64,000 nt of DNA from Corynebacterium suedekumii (GTDB taxonomy: Bacteria; Actinomycetota; Actinomycetes; Mycobacteriales; Mycobacteriaceae), in assembly GCF_030252185.1 (NCBI RefSeq), contig NZ_CP126970.1:2046001-2110000 (forward strand). The letters run 5' to 3'. Each line of letters opens with the position of its first letter. The stretch's first letter is position 1. A program made the translations under genes and the position numbers. Positions 16,943 to 24,820 of the stretch are shown here, in pieces. The notes under the pieces were generated by a model. It saw nothing but the letters and a program-made list of their open reading frames with translations, ran no database searches and had not been told where the DNA came from.

Positions 16943-19021
16943 ATGGCGTCAAAGACAACGACGACGTCGCAGCACATCATTGAGCAGATCGGCGGGGCGG
17001 AGAACATCTCCTCGTTGACGCACTGCGCAACACGGCTGCGTTTTCAGGTACACAACCAGGATGAGGTGGATGTCGCTGCCCTGGAGTCCGATCCGGCCGT
17101 CCTCGGCGTGGTCAAGCAGGGTTCCACCGGTGTCCAGGTGGTCATGGGTGGTGGTGTCGCGGAGTACTACGGCGCCATCATGAAGGAGCCGGGCATGGCC
17201 GGCGCGGCAGACGATGACGGGGAGAACCGGCAGAAGAAGGAGTACGGCGGCGTCCGCTCGAAGCACTCGTGGATCGACTACTGCTTCGAGTTCCTCTCCG
17301 ACACGTTCCGCCCGATCCTGTGGGCGCTGCTGGGTGCGTCACTCATCATCACCCTCCTCGTCCTCGCGGACACCTTCGGCCTGCAGGACTTCCGCGCCCC
17401 GATGGAGGAGCAGCCGGACACGTACGTGTTCCTGCACGCCATGTGGCGCTCGGTGTTCTACTTCCTGCCGATCATGGTCGGCGCGACGGCGGCCCGGAAG
17501 CTCGGCGCGAACGAGTGGGTCGGTGCGGCCATCCCGGCCGCCCTGCTCACCCCGGAGTTCCTGACGCTCGGTGAGGCCGGCGACACGGTCACCGTGTTCG
17601 GTCTGCCGATGGTCCTCAACGACTACGCCGGTCAGGTGTTCCCGCCGCTCATCGCCGCGATCGGTCTGTTCTGGGTGGAGAAGCTGCTCAAGAAGATCAT
17701 CCCGTCGGCGGTGCAGATGGTGTTCGTGCCGTTCTTCTCGCTGCTCATCATGATCCCGGCGACGGCGTTCCTGCTCGGCCCGTTCGGTATCGGCGTGGGT
17801 AACGGCATCTCCGACTTCCTGTTCTGGCTCAACGATCTCTCGCCGTTCATCCTCGCCATCGCGGTGCCGATGCTGTACCCCTTCCTCGTGCCGCTGGGTC
17901 TGCACTGGCCGCTCAACGCGATCATGATCCAGAACATCGCGACCCTGGGCTACGACTTCATCCAGGGCCCCATGGGTGCGTGGAACTTCGCCTGCTTCGG
18001 CGTGGTCACCGGCGTCATGATTCTCTCGCTCAAGGAACGTAACAAGGCGATGCGCCAGGTCTCCCTCGGCGGCATGATGGCCGGCTTGCTGGGCGGTATC
18101 TCGGAGCCGAGCCTCTACGGCGTGCTCCTGCGGTTCAAGAAGACCTACATGCGCCTGCTGCCGGGTTGTTTCGTCGGCGGCGTGGTCATGGGCATCTTCG
18201 ACGTCAAGGCCTACGCCTTCGTGTTCACCTCGCTGCTCACCATCCCGGCGATGGATCCGTGGCTCGGCTACACCATCGGTATCGCCGCCGCGTTCTTCAC
18301 CTCGATGCTGCTGGTGGTGTTCTTCGACTACCGCGGCAGGGAGGAGCGCGATCAGGTCCGTGCCCAGCTCGCCGCCGAGCGTGAGGATGAGACCGCGATC
18401 GAGTCCGGGCGTATCGACGCCGCCGGGTCCACCCCCGCCGCCGTCCTCGCCGGTGGTGCCGGAGCCGGCACCGCCGCCACCGCCGGTGCCGCCACCGCGG
18501 TCGCGGACCGCCCGGCCCCGACCTCCGCGGAGACCAAGCCGGCGCTCGTGCCCGGCACGGTGACCGAGGTCGCTGCCCCGCTGGCCGGCCGGATCATTCC
18601 GCTGGCCGATGTCCCGGACGCCGCCTTCGCCGGCGGAGCCCTCGGCCAGGGCGTGGGTATCGAGCCCACCGGTGACACCGTCGTCGCCCCTGCCGACGGC
18701 ACCATTCTCACGGTGCAGAAGTCCGGCCACGCCGTTGGTCTGCGCCTGGACAGCGGTGTGGAACTGCTCATCCACATCGGCATCGACACCGTCCAGATGG
18801 CCGGCGACGGTTTCGAGGTGCTCGTGGAGAAGAAGCAGCGCGTCACCGCCGGTGATCCGCTCATCCGCTTCGACACCGCGAAGATCACCGAGGCCGGCTA
18901 CTCGCCGATCACCCCAGTGCTGGTGGTCAACACGAAGAAGTTCGGCTCCGTCGAGGGTCACACCGGACGCGACGCCGCGATCGGCGACCACATCATCACC
19001 ATCATGGCCAAGGATGAGTAA
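16943..19021 (+). CDS. ptsG: Glucose-specific PTS transporter, EIIBCA
   Basis: A 692-residue permease that phosphorylates glucose as it enters. EIIB is first, with the phosphorylated Cys28 in THCATRLRF. EIIC follows (about 115-470, some ten membrane segments, with GLHWPLNA and GGISEPSLYG). An Ala/Pro-rich linker (about 490-535) leads to EIIA, with the active His611 in LIHIGIDTV. Gene position between rpsA and coaE and the N-terminus MASKTTTTSQHI match what I recall of C. glutamicum ptsG, so glucose is favoured over sucrose or beta-glucosides, whose EIIs share this fold. CGAGAGGAAC lies just before the start. Confidence 0.9.
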   Translation: MASKTTTTSQHIIEQIGGAENISSLTHCATRLRFQVHNQDEVDVAALESDPAVLGVVKQGSTGVQVVMGGGVAEYYGAIMKEPGMAGAADDDGENRQKKEYGGVRSKHSWIDYCFEFLSDTFRPILWALLGASLIITLLVLADTFGLQDFRAPMEEQPDTYVFLHAMWRSVFYFLPIMVGATAARKLGANEWVGAAIPAALLTPEFLTLGEAGDTVTVFGLPMVLNDYAGQVFPPLIAAIGLFWVEKLLKKIIPSAVQMVFVPFFSLLIMIPATAFLLGPFGIGVGNGISDFLFWLNDLSPFILAIAVPMLYPFLVPLGLHWPLNAIMIQNIATLGYDFIQGPMGAWNFACFGVVTGVMILSLKERNKAMRQVSLGGMMAGLLGGISEPSLYGVLLRFKKTYMRLLPGCFVGGVVMGIFDVKAYAFVFTSLLTIPAMDPWLGYTIGIAAAFFTSMLLVVFFDYRGREERDQVRAQLAAEREDETAIESGRIDAAGSTPAAVLAGGAGAGTAATAGAATAVADRPAPTSAETKPALVPGTVTEVAAPLAGRIIPLADVPDAAFAGGALGQGVGIEPTGDTVVAPADGTILTVQKSGHAVGLRLDSGVELLIHIGIDTVQMAGDGFEVLVEKKQRVTAGDPLIRFDTAKITEAGYSPITPVLVVNTKKFGSVEGHTGRDAAIGDHIITIMAKDE

Positions 19022-19025
19022 AAGC

Positions 19026-19031
19026 TAGACT
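19026..19031 (+). promoter_or_regulatory. -10 box for coaE
   Basis: TAGACT, 5 bp after the ptsG stop and 7 bp before the coaE ATG, so coaE has its own probable leaderless start. Confidence 0.45.
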
Positions 19032-19038
19032 CGGGTCC

Positions 19039-19632
19039 ATGCTGCGCATCGGACTCACCGGCGGGATCGGCAGCGGTAAGACCACCGTTGCCGATCTCTT
19101 TCGTTCCCACGGCTTCCCCGTCATCGACGCCGACCTCATCGCCAGGCAGATCGTTGAGCCGGGCCAGCCGGCGCTGACCGAGCTGGCACAGGCCTTCGGT
19201 GCTGACATCCTCCACCCGGACGGCAGCCTCAACCGGGGGGAACTGGCCGCCCGCGCCTTCGTGGACCCCGAACGCACCGCGCTGCTCAACTCGATCACCC
19301 ATCCCCGCATCCAGGCGGAGACGGCACGCCAGTTCGCGGCTGCGGAGGCGGCGGGGGAGCCCGCGGTGATCTATGACATGCCCCTGCTCGTGGACAACGG
19401 CCTGCATGAGGGAATGGACCTCGTGGTGGTGGTGGACGTCGATAAGCAGACGCGGCTGCGACGCCTCGTGGACAGCCGCGGGCTGAGCGAGGAGGACGCA
19501 CTGCGGCGCATGGATGCGCAGGTCGCCGACGACGTCCGATTGGCGGCGGCCGACGAGGTCATCGACAACAACGGGCCCGTGGAAGGGCTGGCGGATCAGG
19601 TGGCGGCGGTCGTCGAGAAGATTCGTCGCTAG
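19039..19632 (+). CDS. coaE: Dephospho-CoA kinase
   Basis: A 197-residue P-loop kinase for the last step of CoA synthesis, phosphorylation of the ribose 3'-OH. GGIGSGKT (8-15) is at the N-terminus, then DADLIARQIV and the lid sequences. Some actinobacterial CoaE proteins carry a C-terminal UPF0157 domain; this one does not, ending near residue 197. Confidence 0.95.
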   Translation: MLRIGLTGGIGSGKTTVADLFRSHGFPVIDADLIARQIVEPGQPALTELAQAFGADILHPDGSLNRGELAARAFVDPERTALLNSITHPRIQAETARQFAAAEAAGEPAVIYDMPLLVDNGLHEGMDLVVVVDVDKQTRLRRLVDSRGLSEEDALRRMDAQVADDVRLAAADEVIDNNGPVEGLADQVAAVVEKIRR

Positions 19633-19635
19633 GAT
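19630..19635 (+). promoter_or_regulatory. -10 box for the DUF4259 gene
   Basis: TAGGAT overlapping the coaE stop codon, 6 bp before the ATG. Confidence 0.35.
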
Positions 19636-19641
19636 TGCCCC

Positions 19642-20001
19642 ATGGGAACCTGGAACACCGGACCATTCGACAACGACGACGCCGCTGAGCTGCTCGAGGA
19701 TCTGCGCGACGGCGACCTTGACCTGGACATGATCCTGCCCGACCCCACCGAGACCTACATCGAGGCGGACCAGGGCGCGATGATCATCGCCGCCGCCCAC
19801 CTCGTCGCCGGCAGCGGGCGCCCCGAGGGGGTCACCGACGAGCAGCTGGCACCGCTGCGCACGCCCGAATTCCAGGAGAAGCTGCGGCAGTCACTCGACG
19901 CGGTGCTGCTCGACTCCTCCGTCTCCGAACTCCATGAGTTGTGGTCGGACTCCGACCAGTTCGACGAATGGAAGGCGAAGTCCTGGGTTGATCTGTCATG
20001 A
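19642..20001 (+). CDS. DUF4259 domain protein
   Basis: A 119-residue acidic cytosolic protein. The N-terminus MGTWNTGPFDNDDAAELLEDL is the DUF4259 signature. No activity is known for the family. It ends in a 4-bp overlap with the next gene, so it opens a run of three small coupled genes. Confidence 0.8.
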   Translation: MGTWNTGPFDNDDAAELLEDLRDGDLDLDMILPDPTETYIEADQGAMIIAAAHLVAGSGRPEGVTDEQLAPLRTPEFQEKLRQSLDAVLLDSSVSELHELWSDSDQFDEWKAKSWVDLS

Positions 20002-20399
20002 GCGGCCTGATCCCCGTCCTCGTCCTCGCCGTCTTCGTGCTCGTCGCGGTGAGTTTCGTGGTGATCTTCCGGCAGAACCACCGCACCCAGGTCGGCCGGG
20101 AACAGGCCGAACTGACGCGCACCGATGACGCACGGGCAGAGGCCCGCCGCTGGATCGACCGCCTGGGCACCGAGGTGCTGTCCACCTCCGGTACGGACGC
20201 CCACTCCACCGATCTGGTGGGTCAGGCCTCCGCCCGACTCACTGCCGCCACCACCCACCTCGGCGACGCCACCAGCCCCGCCCAGGCCCGCACCGCCCGC
20301 GACATCGCCCTCGAGGGACTCCACCTCATGCGCGACGCCCGCCGAGCCATGGGCCAGCCCGACGGCGCCCCCATCCCCGCCCCCGAGGAGCGAGCATGA
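19998..20399 (+). CDS. Single-pass membrane protein, unknown function
   Basis: A 133-residue protein with one N-terminal membrane helix (about 4-24, LIPVLVLAVFVLVAVSFVVIF) and a soluble, Ala/Arg/Asp-rich, probably helical domain on the far side. No family recognised. It is coupled to both neighbours by ATGA overlaps. Confidence 0.75.
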   Translation: MSGLIPVLVLAVFVLVAVSFVVIFRQNHRTQVGREQAELTRTDDARAEARRWIDRLGTEVLSTSGTDAHSTDLVGQASARLTAATTHLGDATSPAQARTARDIALEGLHLMRDARRAMGQPDGAPIPAPEERA

Positions 20400-20881
20400 T
20401 CGACGACCATTCCTACCTCCTCGGAACCTGGCGGGGTGAAGGCCGCGGCGACTACCCGACCATCGACGCCTTCACCTACACCGAGACGATCACGTTCACC
20501 GCGATCCCGGGCAAGCCTTTCCTCCGTTACGAGCAGAAGACGATGAGTCCGGAAGGCACCCCGATGCACACCGAGGTCGGCTTCCTCCGTAGTCCGGCTG
20601 ACGGCCAGCTCGAGTTCGTGCTCGCCCAGCCGACCGGCCAGACCGAGCTGCTGCACGGGCACGTCGAGGACGGTGACGGGGGAGCGGTCCTCGTCTTCGA
20701 GGACTCGGCCGTGGTCAACTCACGCAGCGCCAAACAGGTCGACGCGACGATCCGTACATACACCGTCGACCTTGCCGGCGAGACGTTGACGACGACCTTC
20801 GACATGGCCGCCGTCGGCGAGCCGCTGCAGCGGCATCTCACGAGCGTGCTGCAGCGGGTCGACGGAGAACAGTCCTATTAG
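20396..20881 (+). CDS. Nitrobindin-like heme-binding beta-barrel protein
   Basis: A 161-residue protein of the FABP-like nitrobindin family (DUF1794, THAP4-like). The signature GTWRGEGRGDYPTI lies near residues 10-23, and His147 in PLQRHL occupies the place of the heme-ligating histidine of M. tuberculosis and plant nitrobindins. These proteins bind ferric heme and react with NO or peroxynitrite. Its stop overlaps the stop of the convergent lipoprotein gene. Confidence 0.85.
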   Translation: MIDDHSYLLGTWRGEGRGDYPTIDAFTYTETITFTAIPGKPFLRYEQKTMSPEGTPMHTEVGFLRSPADGQLEFVLAQPTGQTELLHGHVEDGDGGAVLVFEDSAVVNSRSAKQVDATIRTYTVDLAGETLTTTFDMAAVGEPLQRHLTSVLQRVDGEQSY

Positions 20882-21471
20882 AGGGTCACGCCTGACTGGC
20901 TGACGTAGAAACCGCTGCCATCGAATAAGCAGTGGACCATGACGTCGCCCTCGGCGACCTCGCAGGTCACCGGGCCGTTGGCCAGGCGGGAACCGGCCGG
21001 CAGCGTCACGGTGTTCTCGTGGGCCATGAAGATGCGGTTGACGTTGTGAGCCTCCGCCGGGGAGCCCTGACGGACGGACACGGCGTTCTCGTCGCCCTGG
21101 CCCTGGTAGGTGCACATCGCCGCCGGGCCGTCGATGCCCTCGCCAGCGGAGCCGTACATCTCGCAGAAGGTCCCGTCGGGGCCGGTGAACTGCAGTCCCG
21201 GTTGTTCGGGGAAGATGAGGTTGGAGGCGTAGGGGGCGGGGTTGACCTCATCCTCGACGCCGGTGGCTCCGGGGTCCTCTGGCAGGGTGGCCTGCGCGGT
21301 CTCGGTGACCGTGGTCGGCTGTTGTGCGGGGCTGTCGGCGGGGGATTCGGTGACGGTCACCGTGTCAGCCGAGGAGGCGCCGGAGTCGGCAGTGTCGGAA
21401 CTGTCGGTGGAACATGCGGTCAGGAACAGGGTCGACACCGCGGCGAGCGCGGCGATTGTCGGTCGGTTCAT
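20878..21471 (-). CDS. Putative lipoprotein
   Basis: A 197-residue protein with lipobox LTAC (Cys20), then a Ser/Thr/Asp-rich low-complexity stretch to about residue 75, then a small domain with four cysteines (FCEMYG, MCTYQG, TCEVAEG, HCLFDG) that could form two disulfides. The Cys spacing suggests a compact secreted fold, but I recognise no family. GGAAGGAG lies upstream of the ATG, and TATAGG on the minus strand could be its -10 box. Confidence 0.75.
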   Translation of the reverse strand: MNRPTIAALAAVSTLFLTACSTDSSDTADSGASSADTVTVTESPADSPAQQPTTVTETAQATLPEDPGATGVEDEVNPAPYASNLIFPEQPGLQFTGPDGTFCEMYGSAGEGIDGPAAMCTYQGQGDENAVSVRQGSPAEAHNVNRIFMAHENTVTLPAGSRLANGPVTCEVAEGDVMVHCLFDGSGFYVSQSGVTL

Positions 21472-21644
21472 GTCAGTCGCTCTCCTTCCACCCCGAACCC
21501 TATATGAGGCAGGTCACACGATGCCAGGGTCTGATGTGTCTTTCCGGGTGGCCGACACGGCGCTGACCTCGCGACTGCGTTGACCCTGTGCCTCCCGGTA
21601 GAGGTGGCCACTGGCGGGGGGAGCACCTGGACTGACGGACGGCG

Positions 21645-21650
21645 TACCCT
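21645..21650 (+). promoter_or_regulatory. -10 box for uvrB
   Basis: TACCCT ending 6 bp before the ATG; predicts a leaderless uvrB mRNA. No clear LexA (SOS) box of the GAACnnnnGTTC kind is seen nearby. Confidence 0.4.
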
Positions 21651-21656
21651 GTACCC

Positions 21657-23753
21657 ATGGCGTTTGCAGCTGAGCACCCCGTCCTGTCCCATTCCGAGCA
21701 CCGGCCCGTCGGTGAGATCGAGCGCACCGACGGCCAGTTCGAGGTCATCTCGGACTACGAGCCGGCCGGCGACCAGCCCGCGGCGATCAAGGAGCTCGAT
21801 GAGCGTCTCGACCGGGGCGAGCGTGACGTGGTGCTGCTCGGTGCGACGGGTACGGGTAAGTCGGCGACGGCGGCGTGGTTGATCGAGCAGCAGCAGCGCC
21901 CCACGCTGGTCATGGCGCCGAACAAGACGCTGGCCGCTCAGCTGGCCAATGAGCTCAAGCAGCTGCTGCCCAACAACGCGGTCGAGTACTTCGTCTCCTA
22001 CTACGACTACTACCAACCGGAGGCGTACATCGCGCAGACGGACACGTACATCGAGAAGGACTCGTCCATCAACGACGATGTGGAGCGGCTGCGGCACTCC
22101 GCCACCTCGGCGCTGCTCTCGCGTCGCGACGTCGTCGTGGTCTCCTCCGTCTCCTGCATCTACGGCCTGGGCACCCCGCAGTCCTACCTGGACCGCTCCG
22201 TCGTCCTGGCCGTGGGGGAGGAGGTGGAACGCGACCGCTTCCTCCGGCTGCTGGTGGACATCCAATACGAGCGTAACGACGTCGCCTTCGAGCGCGGCAC
22301 CTTCCGCGTCAAGGGCGACACCGTGGACATCATCCCCGCCTACGAGGAACTGGCCGTCCGGGTCGAGTTCTTCGGCGACGAGATCGACGCCCTCTACTAC
22401 ATCCACCCGCTCACCGGCGACGTCGTCCGCCAGGTCGACGACATCCGCATCTTCCCGGCCACCCACTACGTCGCCGGCCCGGAGCGGATGGAGAAGGCTG
22501 TCGCCGCCATCAAGGCCGAGCTCGCCGAGCGGCTCGCCGACCTGGAGAACCGGGGCAAGCTGCTGGAGGCGCAACGCCTGCGCATGCGCACCGAGTATGA
22601 CCTGGAGATGATCGAACAGGTCGGCTTCTGCTCCGGCATCGAGAACTACTCCCGCCACATCGACGGCCGCGGGGCCGGCACCGCACCGGCGACGCTCATC
22701 GACTACTTCCCCGAGGACTTCCTCACCATCATCGACGAGTCACATGTCACCGTGCCGCAGATCGGCGGCATGTTCGAGGGCGACATGTCACGCAAGCGCA
22801 ACCTCGTGGAGTTCGGCTTCCGCCTGCCGTCGGCCATGGACAACCGCCCGTTGACCTGGGAGGAGTTCGAGGCCCGCGTCGGCCAGACCGTCTACCTCTC
22901 GGCGACCCCGGGCAACTACGAGATGGCCGCCGCCGGTGGCGAGTTCGTCGAGCAGGTTATCCGCCCGACCGGTCTCGTCGATCCCAAGGTCACCGTCAAA
23001 CCCACCCAGGGCCAGATCGACGACCTCATCCACGAGATCAAGGGGCGTACCGAGAAGAACGAACGCGTTCTGGTGACCACCCTGACCAAGAAGATGGCCG
23101 AGGACCTCACCGACTACCTCCTGGAGAACGGCATCAAGGTCCGGTACCTCCACTCGGACATCGACACCCTCCAGCGTGTCGAGCTGCTGCGCCAGCTGCG
23201 CCTCGGCGAGTTCGACGTCCTTGTGGGCATCAACCTCCTGCGCGAGGGCCTCGACCTGCCCGAGGTGTCACTCGTGGCCATCCTCGACGCCGACAAGGAG
23301 GGCTTCCTGCGGTCGTCGACCTCGCTGATCCAGACCATCGGCCGTGCCGCCCGAAACGTCTCCGGCGAGGTCATCATGTACGCGGACAAGGTCACCGACT
23401 CCATGCAGCACGCCATCGAGGAGACCGAACGCCGCCGGGAGAAGCAGATCGCCTACAACACCGAGCGTGGCATCGACCCGCAGCCGTTGCGGAAGAAGAT
23501 CGCGGACATCCTCGACCAGGTCTACGAGAACAACGCCGAGGGTGCCCCCGGGGTGGGGGGAGACGCGGCCGTCGTCACGCGTCCCGACACCTCCGACATG
23601 CCCGCCGACCAGCTGCAGAAACTCATCGACGACCTCACCGCCCAGATGGGCGCGGCGGCCAGAGACCTCAAGTTCGAGCTCGCCGGGCGGCTGCGTGACG
23701 AGATCGCCGAGCTGCGCAAGGAACTCCGCGGGATCAAGGATGCCGGGATGTAA
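21657..23753 (+). CDS. uvrB: Excinuclease ABC subunit B
   Basis: A 698-residue damage-verifying helicase of nucleotide excision repair. Walker A GATGTGKS is at 62-69; the damage-probing beta-hairpin with its Tyr-rich [10 protein letters not shown] is near 115; DESH, the helicase C-terminal domain ([21 protein letters not shown]) and a C-terminal UVR domain that contacts UvrC or UvrA follow. UvrA is encoded 5 kb downstream. Confidence 0.97.
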   Translation: MAFAAEHPVLSHSEHRPVGEIERTDGQFEVISDYEPAGDQPAAIKELDERLDRGERDVVLLGATGTGKSATAAWLIEQQQRPTLVMAPNKTLAAQLANELKQLLPNNAVEYFVSYYDYYQPEAYIAQTDTYIEKDSSINDDVERLRHSATSALLSRRDVVVVSSVSCIYGLGTPQSYLDRSVVLAVGEEVERDRFLRLLVDIQYERNDVAFERGTFRVKGDTVDIIPAYEELAVRVEFFGDEIDALYYIHPLTGDVVRQVDDIRIFPATHYVAGPERMEKAVAAIKAELAERLADLENRGKLLEAQRLRMRTEYDLEMIEQVGFCSGIENYSRHIDGRGAGTAPATLIDYFPEDFLTIIDESHVTVPQIGGMFEGDMSRKRNLVEFGFRLPSAMDNRPLTWEEFEARVGQTVYLSATPGNYEMAAAGGEFVEQVIRPTGLVDPKVTVKPTQGQIDDLIHEIKGRTEKNERVLVTTLTKKMAEDLTDYLLENGIKVRYLHSDIDTLQRVELLRQLRLGEFDVLVGINLLREGLDLPEVSLVAILDADKEGFLRSSTSLIQTIGRAARNVSGEVIMYADKVTDSMQHAIEETERRREKQIAYNTERGIDPQPLRKKIADILDQVYENNAEGAPGVGGDAAVVTRPDTSDMPADQLQKLIDDLTAQMGAAARDLKFELAGRLRDEIAELRKELRGIKDAGM

Positions 23754-23756
23754 GGT
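23751..23756 (+). promoter_or_regulatory. -10 box for the first uspA-like gene
   Basis: TAAGGT at the uvrB stop codon, 6 bp before the ATG. Confidence 0.35.
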
Positions 23757-23762
23757 GGCACC

Positions 23763-24221
23763 ATGATCTCCTATAACACCATCGCCGTGGGCACGGACGG
23801 TTCCGAGACCTCCCTGGCCGCCGTCCGCGCCGCCGCCAGCCTCGCCCGCGTCTACGACGCCCAGCTCGTCATCCTCTGCGCCTGGTACGCCGCCTCCGGG
23901 TCCCTGCTCAACGCCCCGCACAGCGACGTCTCCTCCGTACCGATCGTCGAGGAGGACGCCGCCGACACCTACCTCGCCGACGCCTACAAGGTCGCCGAGG
24001 AGGAGGGCGCCCCGCGCATCGAGGCCCGCAAGATCTCCGGCGCCCCCGCCGCCTCCATGCTCAAGGAGGTCGAGAGCACCGGTGTCGATCTGCTCGTCGT
24101 GGGCAACCGGGGCGTCAACACCATCTCCGGCCGCGTGTTCGGCAGCATCCCCACCGAGGTCGTGCGCCGCTCCTCGGTCAACGTCATGATCGTCAACACC
24201 GCCGACTCCGAGTCCCAGTAG
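23763..24221 (+). CDS. Universal stress protein, UspA family (1)
   Basis: A 152-residue single Usp domain: VGTDGSETSLAAVRAA at the start and the ATP-binding loop GNRGVNTISGRVFGSIP (Gly-x2-Gly-x9-Gly-Ser) near the end. It is probably an ATP-binding dimer; no partner is known. Clearly related to the next gene, so the pair is a tandem duplication. Confidence 0.9.
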   Translation: MISYNTIAVGTDGSETSLAAVRAAASLARVYDAQLVILCAWYAASGSLLNAPHSDVSSVPIVEEDAADTYLADAYKVAEEEGAPRIEARKISGAPAASMLKEVESTGVDLLVVGNRGVNTISGRVFGSIPTEVVRRSSVNVMIVNTADSESQ

Positions 24222-24232
24222 CCAGACGTTGC

Positions 24233-24238
24233 TAGAAT
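24233..24238 (+). promoter_or_regulatory. -10 box for the second uspA-like gene
   Basis: TAGAAT, about 43 bp before the ATG. Unlike its neighbour this gene would have a normal leader, with GAGAGG upstream of the start. Confidence 0.4.
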
Positions 24239-24280
24239 GACGGCAACAAACACTTCCGAGGAAAGGTCCCGAGAGGTCCC

Positions 24281-24724
24281 ATGAGCGATAACTACCAGAA
24301 GATCGTCGTCGGCACTGACGGCTCCAAGTCGTCCATGCTCGCCGTCGAGCGCGCCGCCCGCATCGCCGCCGCCTTCGATGCGACCCTGATCATCGGATGC
24401 GCCTACTACGAGAACAAGGACGACGCGTCCAAGACCCTCCGCCAGGACTCCGTCACCATCCTCGGTGACGAGACCGCGCAGAAGAACCTCGACGCCGGCG
24501 AAGAGGCCGCCCGCGCTGCCGGTGCGACCAAGATCGAGAAGGCCGTCCGCCCGGGCACCCCGGTCGAGGCCCTCATGGCGATTGTCAACGACAACAACGC
24601 CGACCTGCTCGTCGTGGGCAACCGTGGCATCAACTCCCTGACCGGTCGCCTGCTGGGCTCCGTCCCGGCCGACGTCGCCCGTCAGTCCGACTGTGACGTC
24701 ATGATCGTCCACACCGTGGCGTAA
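24281..24724 (+). CDS. Universal stress protein, UspA family (2)
   Basis: A 147-residue Usp domain with VGTDGSKSSMLAVERAA and the ATP loop GNRGINSLTGRLLGSVP. It shares most C-terminal residues with the upstream copy but has its own promoter and leader, so expression probably differs. A strong terminator follows. Confidence 0.9.
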   Translation: MSDNYQKIVVGTDGSKSSMLAVERAARIAAAFDATLIIGCAYYENKDDASKTLRQDSVTILGDETAQKNLDAGEEAARAAGATKIEKAVRPGTPVEALMAIVNDNNADLLVVGNRGINSLTGRLLGSVPADVARQSDCDVMIVHTVA

Positions 24725-24736
24725 GGTTTCCACGCC

Positions 24737-24769
24737 TCAGCGGCCCCGGGACACGTCCCGGGGGCCGCT
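24737..24769 (+). terminator. Terminator after the uspA-like pair
   Basis: A GC-rich stem of about 13 bp, GCGGCCCCGGGAC / GTCCCGGGGGCCGC with one bulged G, followed by TTGTGT. Confidence 0.7.
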
Positions 24770-24777
24770 TGTGTATG

Positions 24778-24801
24778 TCCGCCGGGATTGATCCCGGCGG
24801 A
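24778..24801 (-). terminator. Hairpin after the helD-like gene
   Basis: A 9-10 bp perfect stem CCGCCGGGA / TCCCGGCGG with a 4-nt loop, 20 bp beyond the stop of the minus-strand helicase gene. It faces the preceding terminator. Confidence 0.55.
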
Positions 24802-24820
24802 GATGCTCAAACCCGGCGAA

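Noticed and set aside
16943..19021. Sucrose or beta-glucoside EII for the PTS gene
   Set aside because: The rpsA-ptsG-coaE order and N-terminal sequence fit the glucose permease; no sucrase or beta-glucosidase gene is near.
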